A stretch of DNA of 64,000 nt from the NCBI GenBank assembly GCA_022478985.1, contig JAKSZP010006712.1, positions 1-64,000 of the forward strand, given 5' to 3'. The stretch comes from Massospora cicadina. Its lineage: Eukaryota > Entomophthoromycota > Entomophthoromycetes > Entomophthorales > Entomophthoraceae. Position numbers and translations under genes: made by a program. Shown here piece after piece: positions 11,234 to 22,420 of the stretch (positions within the stretch are counted from its first letter, which is position 1; the number at the start of each line of letters is the position of its first letter). The notes beneath the pieces are model-generated. The model was not told the DNA's origin. It was given only the letters and a program-made list of their open reading frames with translations, and did no database searches.

Positions 11234-12612
11234 ATGAAGATTGGCGGAATCCTTGCGTTATTAGTATTAACTGTTAACGCTCTAAGAAAGTATCGAAGCA
11301 ACCTTCACTTGAGCCAAGGGCTGAGAAATTGGCGCCGTACCAAAATCAGTAAAGCGGTCCCAAAGATATGTGATAGCGTCGCGCAAGTAATTGACATAGC
11401 AATATATAAAACTAACCCAATTGTAGACCTCGGGAAGGATCGATACGTATTTTGGGGCCCAGTTCTTCTTTTGGTACTTTGAGTCGCGTAATCAACCTAG
11501 GAAAGATCCACTGATTGTATACATCAATGGAGCCTTGGGTACATCCTCAATCCTTGGACTCAATTTCTGGTATGTTCCCATGTCACGTTAGTAGTTCTGG
11601 GAATGGCACTCGGATCAACCCAAACTCCTGGAACAATTTCGCCAACCTTTTGCTCCTGGATCCTATAGGAGTTGGGTTTGCGCCTAAAGATTGGGGTGAA
11701 GAATCCAACGCAAGGTTGAAAGCCATTAATGTTGTAAACGCTTTGCGCCAGTTCATGCGGGCATATCCAACCCTTAAGAGCACCCCAATACATCTTGCTA
11801 GCGAATCCTACGGCGCAGCAATTGTCCTTGAAACTGCCAAGCAAATCCTCCGTACGAACAATATGAACGGTGCAGAGGTGATGCCATTAAAGTCAGCCAT
11901 AGTTGGAAGTGCAATGTTAGACGCATATGTCCAGTATTCTACCCTTCCTTTCTTAGCGAGCAGGTTTAAAATCAGGCTCGGATCCGTCAACGAATGCCAA
12001 GATGCCATTTTGAAGTGTCGCGGTGACGAAGAAGCTTGTGAAGCTTCAGTCAAAACTTGTATCTCAAACCTCATCCAACCATACCAAGCCGCTGGATACA
12101 ACCTCTTCCAACTACCTGGGTTTGTGTCGCCAAGATCCGACTACGTGGATATATCCAACCTTAACTTCCTCTCCGAAACCTTCTTGAATTTGGATGAGAC
12201 CAAGCGGGAGTTAGGAATTCCTTATAACTACACTTTCAATTACTTAAACCCTTCAATATTTGAGATGGCCGTAAAATCAATCGATTATATTAAGGATCAC
12301 ACCGTCACCATCGGTGAGCTCGTTGCCGGTAACATTAAGGTTCTTTACTATGGCGGAGAGATGGACTACGTATGTAACCCGTTGGGGTTCATCTCAACCC
12401 TAGAGAACCCTACCCATTTACTCAAATCGGCTCTCAATGGTGTTATCGGTTCCGTTACCTATACCGATAATTTAACCGCAGTTAAATTCGCCAATGCCTC
12501 TCATTACGTAAGTGATACTTGTTAAACAACTAATTTAATTTAGGTTCAAATCGATCAACCTCAACGCCTCTATGAAATCGTCACCCGTTGGGTCACCGAG
12601 CTGTCAATCTGA
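11234..12612 (+). CDS. Secreted serine carboxypeptidase (peptidase family S10), spliced, one frameshift
   Basis: Predicted exons are 11234-11386, 11427-12507 (with a one-base shift near 11571) and 12544-12612. The start at 11234 gives a signal peptide (MKIGGILALLVLTVNA); an in-frame upstream ATG-less start would bury it. The protein then shows the S10 layout: CDSVAQTSGRID, FFFWYFESRNQPRKDP, a nucleophile motif ASESYGAA (family GESYAG), a DYVCN Asp region (YYGGEMDYVCNPLG) and, after intron 2, the His region ASHYVQIDQP. Thus Ser, Asp and His are all present. The oxyanion segment, normally GGPGCSS, is GALGTSS, and GHMVP is SHYVQ, so the enzyme is divergent. S10 enzymes remove C-terminal residues at acid pH in vacuoles or outside the cell. 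It is the only clear host gene here. Functional state is uncertain because of the shift. Confidence 0.87.
11387..11426 (+). other. Intron 1 of the carboxypeptidase gene (40 nt)
   Basis: GTAATT donor, ACTAAC branch-like site at 11411-11416, and TTGTAG acceptor. Removing it joins VAQ to TSGRIDTYFGAQFFFW in phase 0 and restores the family motif SGxxD...FFFWxFESR, which no unspliced frame contains. Confidence 0.8.
11566..11594 (+). other. Frame change in the carboxypeptidase gene: one-base shift or 22/25-nt mini-intron
   Basis: Upstream homology (GLNFW) is in one frame. Downstream homology (MFPCHVSSSGNGT...NPNSW, family GPC-x-V...NPxSWN) is in the next. Skipping one T near 11571 joins them. Alternatively GTATGT (11570) to TTAG (11591) or TAG (11594) would splice in frame, but such an intron would be unusually short and would remove the FPCHV match. 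Confidence 0.6.
12508..12543 (+). other. Last intron of the carboxypeptidase gene (36 nt)
   Basis: Donor GTAAGT, branch-like CTAAT, acceptor TTTAG, phase 0. It joins NASHY to VQIDQPQRLYEIVTRW, recreating the catalytic-His block and the C-terminal helix typical of S10 peptidases. Without splicing the frame ends after five codons. Confidence 0.88.
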
Positions 12613-12985
12613 TTGGATAACTTTAGCTCAGGTTTGATTCATTATAATAATTTTATTAAAATGTCAATTAGTCTTTCTATGCTCCATCTATGTATATAAT
12701 TGTCAATTATCATCATATTTTCTAAACCATAAAAGCTAGAATTTAAAATTATACATGGAGGTTCACCTTGGTTCATAGGCGACTAAGAAACCATATAAAA
12801 ATTTACTCTTTGCATGTAGAATAACATTTTTTATGACAACAAACTTCTATTATAAAACAATAAAATTTTTACTCATGAAAAGGATACTATTTCAACCTTA
12901 TCAAGTTATCTATGTATATGAAATTGGCATGCATATGCCTCTTAAATGTTAGGTTCTTGGATAGAAAAGGTTTTTGCAAAAATTT
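12613..12985. other. AT-rich spacer downstream of the carboxypeptidase gene
   Basis: 3' flank of the gene. I see no gene or repeat here. Confidence 0.5.
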
Positions 12986-13248
12986 AATGTCTGACTTGGT
13001 TGCCTCGTGTTGCTGAAGCTCCTACCCCAATGTTGTCTGCCATGGTCCACCAGCTAAAGTGGGCGCCATACAAAAGTTTCCTCAAAGCTTACTCACCTTC
13101 TGATATGGCTTCCTAAACTGTTAGCTGAGATGCCATATTAGATTTTTTTATTTCTAATAATCTCTTTGTTTGGCCCATTTGCAAATAAAGATGCATGGTG
13201 GCTCCCCCTTTTGGGTTGGGCACCACTAGTGATAAAAAATGTCTGACT
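12986..13248. mobile_element. 241-bp segment between perfect 11-bp direct repeats (possible short insertion)
   Basis: AATGTCTGACT occurs at 12986-12996 and 13238-13248. The enclosed 241 bp are GC-richer than both flanks and end in an A-run just before the second repeat. This resembles a short retroposon with a target-site duplication. No clear polymerase III box is visible, so the assignment is tentative. Confidence 0.35.
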
Positions 13249-13285
13249 AAAAAATTATAAAATTGTAAAATTATACAAATCTCTT

Positions 13286-14048
13286 TTTGGGCTTCCATCT
13301 TTTGCTTGATGGTGCTATACACAAGAAGCCCAATAGTCAATACTTGAAGCTATCTAGATGCTTGACAAGTACATTTTACTTTAATGAGTGCCAAGACACC
13401 GCTTATGTCCTGCCAGCTAGAGTATCTATCCTATAGTAAGTATGGTGAAATATACTTATTGATGCCAAGTGCCAAAATGAGATATAGAATAATTGACATA
13501 ACTTTATCATAGTATATATGAGGGTTTTTTATGTTATACTTAATAATATAAACACCAAAAAGGTAAAGGATTAATAAAAATATATGAAGGGGAAATCTGA
13601 AAGGGAGGCTCTTAGTCAGGAAGTGTATTACAGATGGTATAATACCTTTGGAGTACATTTTAGACAGGGTAAAATTGCAAGTTAAATATACCAAGTTAGA
13701 TGAAGCATAGTATTACTCAGGTTAATTATTGGGAAGCTTTTTAATTATCATCTTTTTGCAGGTTCATCTTAATGATGTTTTGTGTGACACCTTGAGTAAT
13801 TTTTGCCTGACCTTCTGATGATCCTTCATTTCAATTAGGAAGGATTTCATCTCTGGGTATTTTAGGCTCAAGTTTGGTATGTCATAATATGCTTAAGGTT
13901 GATTTGAGTTGTATCAACTATAGGTTTTCCCAGGTGGTTTATTGAGGTAACTCCTTCAACTTCTTCTCAATTCTAGGCATTGGTTTTGGTTGAGGGAATC
14001 AAATGGTCAATATTCTTCCCATCATTTTTTTAATCCTGATATCTGATA
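13286..14048 (-). repeat. Element D 3' LTR
   Basis: Collinear with 329-1091. The outer end has lost one base (TTTGGGCTTCC), giving a perfect CTCTT flank. The inner end is TGATATCTGATA, next to the polypurine tract whose plus-strand complement is TCACCCCTTCAAG (14049-14061). Confidence 0.87.
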
Positions 14049-14281
14049 TCACCCCTTCAAGAATATTGACAGGGAGTGTCAGGGACTGGTACTACTTTAT
14101 CCCAGTTTGAGATAGCAAATTGTGAACTTGCTAATCCTGAGCTAAAGGTCCAGTACAACAAAGTTGCAGTGTGCAACATATAGAGTATAGAAAGAGTGAT
14201 TGGGAAGTTTGATCCTAAATAAGGAATGACTGCTTCAATCTGTCATGGAAACAGCAGAAGAAGTTTAGACTGACCTGCCAG

Positions 14282-14842
14282 TCAGGATGCATAAGCATCC
14301 AGAAAGCAAGCCAGAATGCCAGAGGCATTGCCAACCATATGACTTGATATGGAGCTGGGAAATAGGATACCATGAAATGGTGGCAGAATGTCAGGGTTAG
14401 GAGTATCCCAATGGCAAACCCACACTGAATAGACTTCAGACCCAGGGGTTCTGGTAACAGAGGTGGAAAAAACTGGGATAGTTTCTATGAGATTCTTGGT
14501 TGTGGAAATCATTTCATTGGGGGTAGAAGAGAGACAAATTTTTCTTGTAGTTGGCGAACATAGGGCCATAAAATCCCTGTATATTGCTGCTGGAAGGTCA
14601 TGAGAACTGGGTTGTAGAGCCAAAAATTTCAGACTTGTTGAGCCCAATTGGTGATAGAGGGAATCATGGTAACCAAGAGAATTGGTAAGGCCCACCCAGA
14701 GTGTGGAGCAGCAGACTACCAAGTAAATGCCATATGGAATGTGGTTGAAAGGAAGGAGATAAAAATTTGGGGTTTTGATAAAAATCTTTATTTGGGAAAT
14801 AAAGTAAGAAAATTGACCAACAATTTTCTCAGTGCCATGCAA
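14282..14842 (-). pseudogene. Unrecognised 186-codon ORF inside the 2.16-kb insertion
   Basis: This is the longest open frame of the insertion. The product is rich in Ser, Thr and hydrophobic residues, with an aromatic N-terminal third (including IYLVVCCSTLWVGL, possibly membrane-buried) and a C-terminal stretch SSHMVGNASGILACFLDAY. I recognise no family. It ends 205 bp from the left end of the insertion. It may continue the frame at 14904-15482 after a frameshift. Confidence 0.35.
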
Positions 14843-14903
14843 CTGATTAAATAGTGGTTAGTTGGGTAGTGACAATGATGTGGGCAGGATCCACAAATTT
14901 GGC

Positions 14904-15482
14904 CTAACTAGCGAATTGGATGGTAGTGGGTGGGTTTATTCTTTGGGAACTGACATTGCAAAATTTGGTGGCGGGCTGAGACTCTGTCAGTTTGACCTCA
15001 AACATCTGAACCAGGGGTTGATTATGTTTCTGACAGTTATCATGATGGCATTTGGCCCAACGAGTGATGGGAATCCCCCAAAGCCATCCCATATAGGGAT
15101 GGGACCATTTGGTTGGGAACAGGTTCAGGACGGCCAACCCACCCGCGCTTGGTCATTTAACCATTTATTCAGTCAATAGTAGCTCATCAGGCGCAATGCC
15201 TAAATTACTATCAGAGGGCTTCAAATTCTCGTCAATGTCACCCAATATTTGTTCTACTGATTTTGGGATTGAATTGGAACCATCAGGCGATCCAGCTGAT
15301 ATCTCATTCTTCATACTTTTACAGCCATTCAAATTTTGGCCATCAGCCCAATTGCCACCTGAATTAGATCTGACTGATTTCAGTTTGATAATCTCAGCAC
15401 AGATTTCACTAATTCCCCGCAACAGTTCTGCTGAGGTGAGTGAGGGAATTGGGGGTGGGATCCAAAGCGGATGGGCTATCAC
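14904..15482 (-). pseudogene. Unrecognised ORF with two in-frame stops inside the 2.16-kb insertion
   Basis: One frame runs 193 codons, interrupted only by TAA and TGA near 15155-15165. The first part (15165-15482) is acidic and Ser/Asn-rich with Pro at the start. The second contains CHHDNCQKHNQ, a Cys/His cluster too irregular to call a zinc finger. The consistent frame suggests former coding sequence. Function unknown. Confidence 0.35.
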
Positions 15483-16241
15483 CCATCGCTCCTCAACTTA
15501 GTGGGTGAGGTCACCCTGGGTGATGAGGGATACCGCCATCCTCTTCAGTGTTTTCTTATTCAGGAACAGAAAATAGCTCAATCAAGAGCCAAAGGACACT
15601 CCCCGAGATTTACACAATCAAACCCATTCCTATTGAGGCCAGTACACCAGCTACATTTGGATGTGGAAGTAACAAAAGAGGGTTCTGTTCAAGTATAGGG
15701 GGTTTGCACTTATGGATATAGGATTTCCAGAATTGCAGGTAGGAACTGTACAAATTGGTGTAGGTTTTATTAAAATGGGTTTACTGTATAGTTTGTTTAC
15801 TATATGATGTATTGAACTAGTATAAGGAAAATAAGTACTGAAAGGAATCAGCATGTGATAATAGTTTATTGACCGCAAAGATTAATTATATGAATAGCCT
15901 AATTTTATATCCAATCCAACTTCCTGGACTTATCTGAGCTTAATTGATTTTTAAATGAAGCACTATAAATCTCTTTTGAGCTTATAAAATTGTGCCTTGC
16001 ATATAATTTTGAAAGCAGTGGGAATCGTCTCAGTCTCATTGTAAATACATTTTAGTGTGATTAATTGACTTAATATTATTGCAAATAAGGTAATTTAAGC
16101 GATTAATTGAACAAAACTTTTACAATTATGGTTTGATATGCAATTAGTCAATCTAACTCTAGTACAATTCCTCTTAGTCTGATGGATAATATCTGAAATC
16201 TCAGGTATGCCACTAAAGTTAGGCTTTATCCTGACAGAGAG

Positions 16242-17773
16242 GTACCAATGCAAGGATCATATATGTATGAGATTAGTAAATTTTTGTGAGACTTTATTGA
16301 GTACTCATCAATGCATTTATAAGTTATACCATATTGCCTGTACCAGATGGAATCTAATCTTCCTCCTTGGGGTGCTATACAATCATGATAGTATAAGTCT
16401 AAGTCCAAAATCTCAAAGGTGAGTAGTGGGTATCAATTGGCATTTGGTGCTTGATCTTCTCTTGTAACTGTCTTAGCTATATTTACCATCACCTTAATTT
16501 TAATTGGAAAATTCTTTAGACTAATCTTATTAGCGCTTTCTTGTCTCTTTGGTATTTTTACTGGTAACTTCACAAGTTAATCTAGCCAGAATTTCAGGAT
16601 CTATTCCTTATAAGGCCTTGAAGGGAGACAGTTTAACAATTCAATGAAAAGTTATCCTGTAAGCTATCAAAGCACTTGGGAGATATTGGTACCAGTGTAG
16701 TAGATCAGTAGAGGCCATCTTGCATAATATTGAATTTAATGATCCATTCACTCTTTCTACATTCCATTAGTTGATGGGTTGTAAGGATCTCAAATTAGTT
16801 GTTGAGTTCCCATGCTCATAGCTAGAATTCCCACAACCCTTAAAGTAATGGTCTTTCCATTGTTGCATAGTAGAATCTGTGGGCAGCCAAATCTAGTCTA
16901 TATTTTATATAAAAAATTTAGTAGTAGCTTTGGAGGTATGCACAGGAATAGTGATTAATTTGATCCACTTTGTGAAATGATCAATGTCTAATGAGGATTT
17001 GTCAATTGTCTCCTGTAAATTCAGTTAGTGGACCTACAATGTCTAAACTGATATTATGAAATAGCTGCTGCAGGGTCATGTGTTGATACTATTACTTGGC
17101 CTTATGTGGTATCTGCTTTTTACAAGCAATCTAAGCATTCAAGGCTTCCACTACATAGTCCAGTATTACTTCCCAATTGTAGTGATCTTTGATCCATTTG
17201 TAAGTTAATCTGGCTCCGCCATGTCCTAAGGTATTGTGGGCCTCAATTACAATGGTACCCATTATGAAGGTCTTAAGTTAGGTTCCCAGTAAGTTCCAAC
17301 TTTCTTGTAAAGTAATCCAATGTAAACTTTAGTTTTTCAAGCGTGTCATTTGAGAATCTCATGAATTAATTCATCTTCATACTTTCAAGAGTCTAGATTC
17401 ATGAATAGGTCATGTAATTGTTAAGCTTCAGCTATTGTCTAGATATAGTAGGGGTAATCTGGTCAGTCCATCTACTAGAATGTGCTTCATTCCAGTCAAC
17501 GGATAATATTCATGTCATAGTGCTGAAGTTTGGGAGCCCACCTGGCTAATCTTCCTAAAAGATATTTCTTGTTTTGCAGCCACATCAAAGAAGCGTGTTA
17601 TGTAACACCTGCAAAGTTTATACTGTACAATAAGGACTAGAAGTGTTTTAGTGCCAAGAGAACAGCTAAGCACTCTTTCTCCATGACATTATTATTTGCT
17701 CAGCTTTAATATACGTTTTACTGTATTAGGACACTGGGTGGTTGATGCCTCCATCATCTAATTGAGAGAGGAT
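16242..17773 (-). pseudogene. Element D integrase and RNase H part (broken)
   Basis: The sequence is collinear with 1200-2640 of element A, including the integrase core equivalent (about 16790-17080), the zinc-binding region (17090-17270) and the RNase H segment (17400-17773). No frame longer than about 70 codons survives. It ends where the reverse solo LTR is inserted. Confidence 0.75.
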
Positions 17774-18531
17774 TGTCAGATATCAAGATATTGGAAATTA
17801 TGGGAATAATATTGAATATTTGAATCCCTCAACCAAATTGATGACTGGAACCAAGAAGGGGCTTAAAGGAATTACCTAAATAAATTACCCAGCGAAATCA
17901 ATAGTTAACACAGCTAAAAACAATTCTAGGAAAATCTCAATGGAGAAATAAAGCCTAAGATATCCTGAGATGAAGTCCGGCCTAATCATAATAAAGGATC
18001 ACCAGTAGGTCAGGTGACAAATACTTAAGGTGGCACTCAAGGCAGAAAACTAGGATAAACTCAAAAAAGTTAAAAATCAAGAAGCTGCCAAATGATCAAC
18101 TAAGTGACCCTCAATATTATCTGAATTGATTATTCAACTCATAAATTTGCACTATCAAAAATATGATACAAAGCTTTATACTTTCCAGAATGCATTGCCT
18201 GACCAAGAGCCTCCCTTTCAGATTTCTCTCCCCATTGTTTTTATAAAATCTTCTCCTTTTGGGGTTTATGTTGTTATATGCAAAATATTAGAACCTGTTG
18301 TTACTATAATAAAGTTACATCATTACTTCTGTATCTCATTTTGGTCCTTAATTTCATAAGGTACATATTGCTTTACTTACCATAAGATGATTTTCTAGCT
18401 GATTGGGCATAAGCAGTGACTTGCCACATTTTTAAATAAAAATACCTTTTTTGTGACTTAGTTGGCTTCAAATATTAATTGTCAGGCTTTCTGGGCATAA
18501 CACCATTGAGTTTAAAAATGGAAGCTTTATA
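17774..18531 (+). repeat. Solo A/D-family LTR in opposite orientation
   Basis: Reverse complement of the A and D LTRs: it starts TGTCAGATATCAAG and ends GGAAGCTTTATA. It is flanked on both sides by AGGAT (17769-17773 and 18532-18536), a perfect 5-bp TSD, and the D sequence continues across it. It is therefore a full insertion later reduced to one LTR by recombination. Confidence 0.9.
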
Positions 18532-18536
18532 AGGAT

Positions 18537-18728
18537 GTCATCTAAGGCTAAGTTAGAGGTGTCAGTAAACAGAATAAATGGCTTCACATAGATTGGATGT
18601 CATAGTATCAGTCATTTCAACAACTCTTCATTATTTAAGCAGTTCTTTGCTCTACTCCCCACACAAAAAAGTGTTTTTAGCAAGTATATGGACATTAGAT
18701 TTGATGAGTTAAGTGATTTAGGGATAAT
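18537..18728 (-). pseudogene. Element D RNase H/RT connection fragment
   Basis: Collinear with 2660-2850 of element A (for example CTACTCCCCACACAAAAAAG against CTACTCCACATATAAAAGGG). It is cut on the left by the solo LTR and on the right by element C, and it resumes at 36219. Confidence 0.75.
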
Positions 18729-19878
18729 TGAGTTAAGCTTTCAGCTGATGGCATAAACTAAGATGACTTAACAATGAATTTGAGGATTAATACTCACTTT
18801 TCAAATTATTCTCCTACTCATAATCAGGAAGTAGATTCTCTAATAATCCTCAATAATAGCCAAGTAACTCTGATATGCTCACCATTCTTAAGTCTACTGG
18901 CAAAAACAATTACAAGACCTTCTGTCTTTGTACAAAATTAGGAAATTATTCCTCTATAATCAAGATTACTTCTCCAGCAGGTAAACTGAGTAATTCTCTT
19001 TGATAAGTATAAATTCACACAACTATCTAATATAGATGTAAAGGCAACAGATACAAATATCAGATAGATGACAGATGGACAACAATAATTAATAAACTAA
19101 GAGACAGTAGTTATTAATGATCAATATTTAAATGATAAATGATGATGTTTTATTAATCAGCTGGGTGCTAGTATTATATACCTCTTGGGCATCTCCTGGC
19201 CAAACTCATCTATTAGGCGAGTTCATTCATATTATGCCAATCCTCTGCTGGTCATGGCAATAATTATGAAATATCTCAAGTCAATTCAGCCCATGAATTG
19301 ACTAAAAATAACAATTGTTTCAGCCCGATTGAAGGCAATTTTTCTCTTATAAATGGGACGATTTTGGTTGAAAACTCAACATTAGATCTTCCTGATTAGA
19401 GCTACATCATAACTCAACGAATAACAATAAATTGAGATAATAATATATGAACAATAAAGATGATGCACCCCTAATTGGGATGTCAACAGGCCTCTCAATA
19501 GCACTAAGTACACCCTTAATTGGGACGTCTATGTTTAAGTGCATAATAAATTGATTTCATTAATTGAATCCAAAATTCCGCCTTAGTGCATGTAAATTAG
19601 TGCACTAATTTAGGAGGTACAATCTAGTTAACATTGTGAGACCGCTTTGCACCCAAGTGGACCCATAATTGGCCATAATGTGATTATATCATAGCTATTA
19701 TTAGCTATAATAATTGGGTCACTTCAGATGCAATCAAAGCGGTTAAGAGGTGAATCTGATTTATCAGATTATGCAGATAAATCAGGAAGGATCAAAGGAT
19801 CCATCAATGGTAGTAATCTATCAGCATTAATGGTTTTCTCAAAGGGTTTATTTTTGAGTCAACCATCAAAATCTAACA
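18729..19878 (-). repeat. Element C 3' LTR
   Basis: It matches 35073-36218 over its full length and ends ATCTAACA. The neighbouring TTTCCCCCACTT (19879-19890) is the complement of the polypurine tract AAGTGGGGGAAA, as expected next to a 3' LTR on the minus strand. Confidence 0.9.
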
Positions 19879-19890
19879 TTTCCCCCACTT
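19879..19890 (-). other. Element C polypurine tract
   Basis: AAGTGGGGGAAA on the minus strand, directly before the 3' LTR. It primes plus-strand DNA synthesis in LTR elements. Confidence 0.75.
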
Positions 19891-20104
19891 GACTGGAATA
19901 TAAACCCTGAGTTTTCCTGGATTTATCTTCAATGTCTGAAAACATCTCTTCCTCTGCCTATCAAATTTCATCTCTTCCCTTGAACCTGAGCAGTAGCATC
20001 AATTTAATCAACTGAACAAAAATATGTGTATGCATATGTTCTTAGGCTCTCTCTGAGCAGCAGAGTTGGGGCAGCTTATTCCTGCGCCAACTGTCATAAT
20101 GTCT

Positions 20105-21113
20105 ACTTAGCCTGAAACCATTGTTGAGGAGGAGGTTGTTCTGGTTGTAGATACTACCTGAGGATTGATAGGGTACGAACTTTGGTCTCATGCTTCAACG
20201 ATTGTCTCAGTGGACAACTTTAGGGCATTCTTTTGATCCCAGGGAGCCAACCTATTTTGTTTCAACTTATTTATCAGGATGGTGACCTTCTAGCAGAGTT
20301 TATCTTCGCACTCAGCCATTTTCCAATAGCTCAAAATTATAATGTGGTGTTGGGGTCATCCAACTATTCTCATTGGGGTCAGCCTTTTAATGAAACGTGG
20401 GCCAAATACAATTGACTTTATAACCCATTCATCTTTTGCTTGCCAAGGATCCCACCATCCTACCTCAATATTTCTTTCAGGTTGACGGCTTTGTGGAGGA
20501 GGTCCTTAATTCCTGGTCTGTGCTGCTAGAAAATCAGGCTGATTTTGCTTCCTCTTTGGGTCTAAATACCCATGATATTCAGGATGTTTGTTTCCGCTTG
20601 GCTGTTCAGGCAGCTTTTGATATCTTCATCAGGATAACGCTAATGAATACCTTCCTAGAATGGCCTTGCTTGGCCATCTTATGCATATTTTCTGACCGGA
20701 TGCCCTCAGGTCAGCTATTGCATGTTCCCCCTCTTATTGAGTGGTGGAAAACTCAAGTGTATTGTGTTTGACTATTGACCCCGGAGATATATAAGTATAA
20801 AACTGATTTTTTAATTTGACTGTCTTCTCCTGGGCACTTATTTTCCACCCAATTGTGGGCTTAATTGGGTAACTACAACAATTTCATACCTCCTCTCCCA
20901 ATTGTTTACTGGGAGTTGTCTACAATGAGTACATGGCACATCTGGTTTTATGCTGCTATGGCCCTTTTCTTTGTAGCCCTGCAACTAGATTGGGCTGAAT
21001 TGGCACACAATGATGAAAGATCAGGTTCTGAGTCACCTCCCCCTCAAAGTGGAGGAATAAAATTTTTTATTTATTTATTAAAATTTACCATTTTCTTATT
21101 ACTTTTGATATAA
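20105..21113 (+). pseudogene. Antisense ORF of element C between integrase and 3' LTR
   Basis: Read opposite to gag-pol, this 1-kb stretch is coding-like with a few stops and frame changes. It runs from MST...PETIVEEEVVLVVDTT (from about 20105) through 20233-20415 and 20436-20771 (VDGFVEEVLNSWSVLLENQ, SLGLNTHDIQDVCFRLAV) to 20865-21113, whose end has a hydrophobic segment (WFYAAMALFFVALQL), then PPPQSGGI. An AT-rich tract follows. I recognise no family. Element B has a similar-sized antisense ORF at the same place. Confidence 0.5.
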
Positions 21114-21299
21114 ATCTTATTAATTTTTTTACTATTTATATAGATGATAGATATAATTTTTTTCTTTTACTATTATTATATTTTTTTCTTATTATTATAT
21201 TTTGTTCTGCATATTTATTATTTTATTATATTTGTATATACCTGTGTTTGAATTATTCTCTTCTAATTGGCCCTCTTCCTAAACTTTCTTAGGAATTTA

Positions 21300-22420
21300 G
21301 CTTGAACTTATTATAGACATGCCCCAAATTTTTCTCCTTAATAGTGTAGGAAAAGTTTGAACTTTTTTTATAACGTCAAATGGGCAAAAAATGCAATTTA
21401 ACTTGTGGGTTCATCCTGAACCGTGGGTATTACAAAATAATACCTCATCTCCCACAGCAAATTTTACAGATCAAATCTTTTTTTATCTTTTTCATGGTAG
21501 GATTTACAAATTTCGAAGTTATTATCAAAAGCCTGGGCTTGTAGTTTAATTAAGGTTTCTGCAAGCCACTCAACATACTGAGAATAACTCAATTCTTGGG
21601 GTTCTTGTAGCAAGGAATACAACAATGGTGGTAAGGATTAATGCTTCCCATATAGAAGTTGAAAAGGAGACATCTTCATGGCTGAATGGTAAGAGATGTT
21701 GTAGGCAAAAATGGCCAAACTGAGGAATGTACTTCATTTGGAGGGCTTCTAAGAAGTTAGTTTTCTTAGGATATTGACAAGTGGTCCATTAACTCGTTCC
21801 ACTGTACCACTTGTTTCTGGGTGGTATGGAGTTGACAGAACACCACGCACCCCCATTAATTCATTGAGCTTCTGGAGAATAACTATGGTGAAATTTGTGC
21901 CATTATCTGTCAATATGAATTGTGGACATCCATGCCAATATTTAACTTGCTCTAAGATAAATTTAGCAGTTGTTGAGCCTCCTAAGTCCCGAATAGCCCT
22001 GGCTTCAACCCATTTCATCAAGTGATCAATTGCCAATGTAATATATTTGGCTTTGGCATTGCTAATTGGGAGGGGTCCAACCACATCTATGGATATAGTG
22101 TTCCAAGCAAATTTGGGCCGAACAAGCTGGTACAAAGTAGCTTTTTGAAAGGGTTTTCCCTTGGCACTCTTGGCAACAGCTCAAAGTTTCATGGATGTCA
22201 AAATGCATTGATTCCCAATAGTAATTTTTCTTGAGCTTCTAATTTGTTTTCTTAAAGCCTCCATGGCTGGTAGCCTTATGAGCATCCAAAATTAAATTTT
22301 GTCGAGCTGAGCAATGTGGAAATTTATATTTCTTCCCATCAATCACCTTGAATAAGACTCCTTTTTCATTGTAAGTATCCTTTCTTGATTTGGAGATAAT
22401 TTTCTGCACTGGTTTGGGCT
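21300..22420 (-). pseudogene. Element C integrase (catalytic residues intact, frame broken)
   Basis: The core is open at 21749-22135: SIDVVGPLP (first Asp), ILTDNGTNF (second Asp) and SGTVERVN (Glu) form an intact D-D-E set. The C-terminal part (WLAETLIKLQAQAF, 21400-21600) and the zinc-binding region (22136-22420) need frameshifts. No chromodomain is seen. Confidence 0.85.

Larger units (their letters stand above)
14077..16236. mobile_element. 2.16-kb insertion of unknown type inside element D
   Basis: Comparison with element A shows D interrupted here. The insert starts TGTCAGG and ends CCTGACA (7-bp inverted ends, TG...CA) and is flanked by GGGAG (14072-14076) and GAGAG (16237-16241), a 5-bp TSD with one mismatch. 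I find no internal direct repeats, so it may be a very long solo LTR or a non-autonomous element. It carries decayed minus-strand reading frames and is not repeated elsewhere in the window. Confidence 0.65.

Noticed and set aside
11570..11594. 22/25-nt intron as the preferred explanation for the frame change
   Set aside because: It would remove FPCHV, which matches the family GPC block, and it lacks a branch site. A one-base shift explains the data better, though it is not proven.
11560..12101. Three minus-strand ORFs opposite the carboxypeptidase
   Set aside because: They overlap the conserved S10 coding frame and have no motif, so they are shadows.
15109..15698. Plus-strand ORFs of 75-130 codons in the 2.16-kb insertion
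   Set aside because: They are not clearly better than the minus-strand frames, which stay in one frame over 193 codons. Strand remains uncertain, but I kept only the longer, consistent set.
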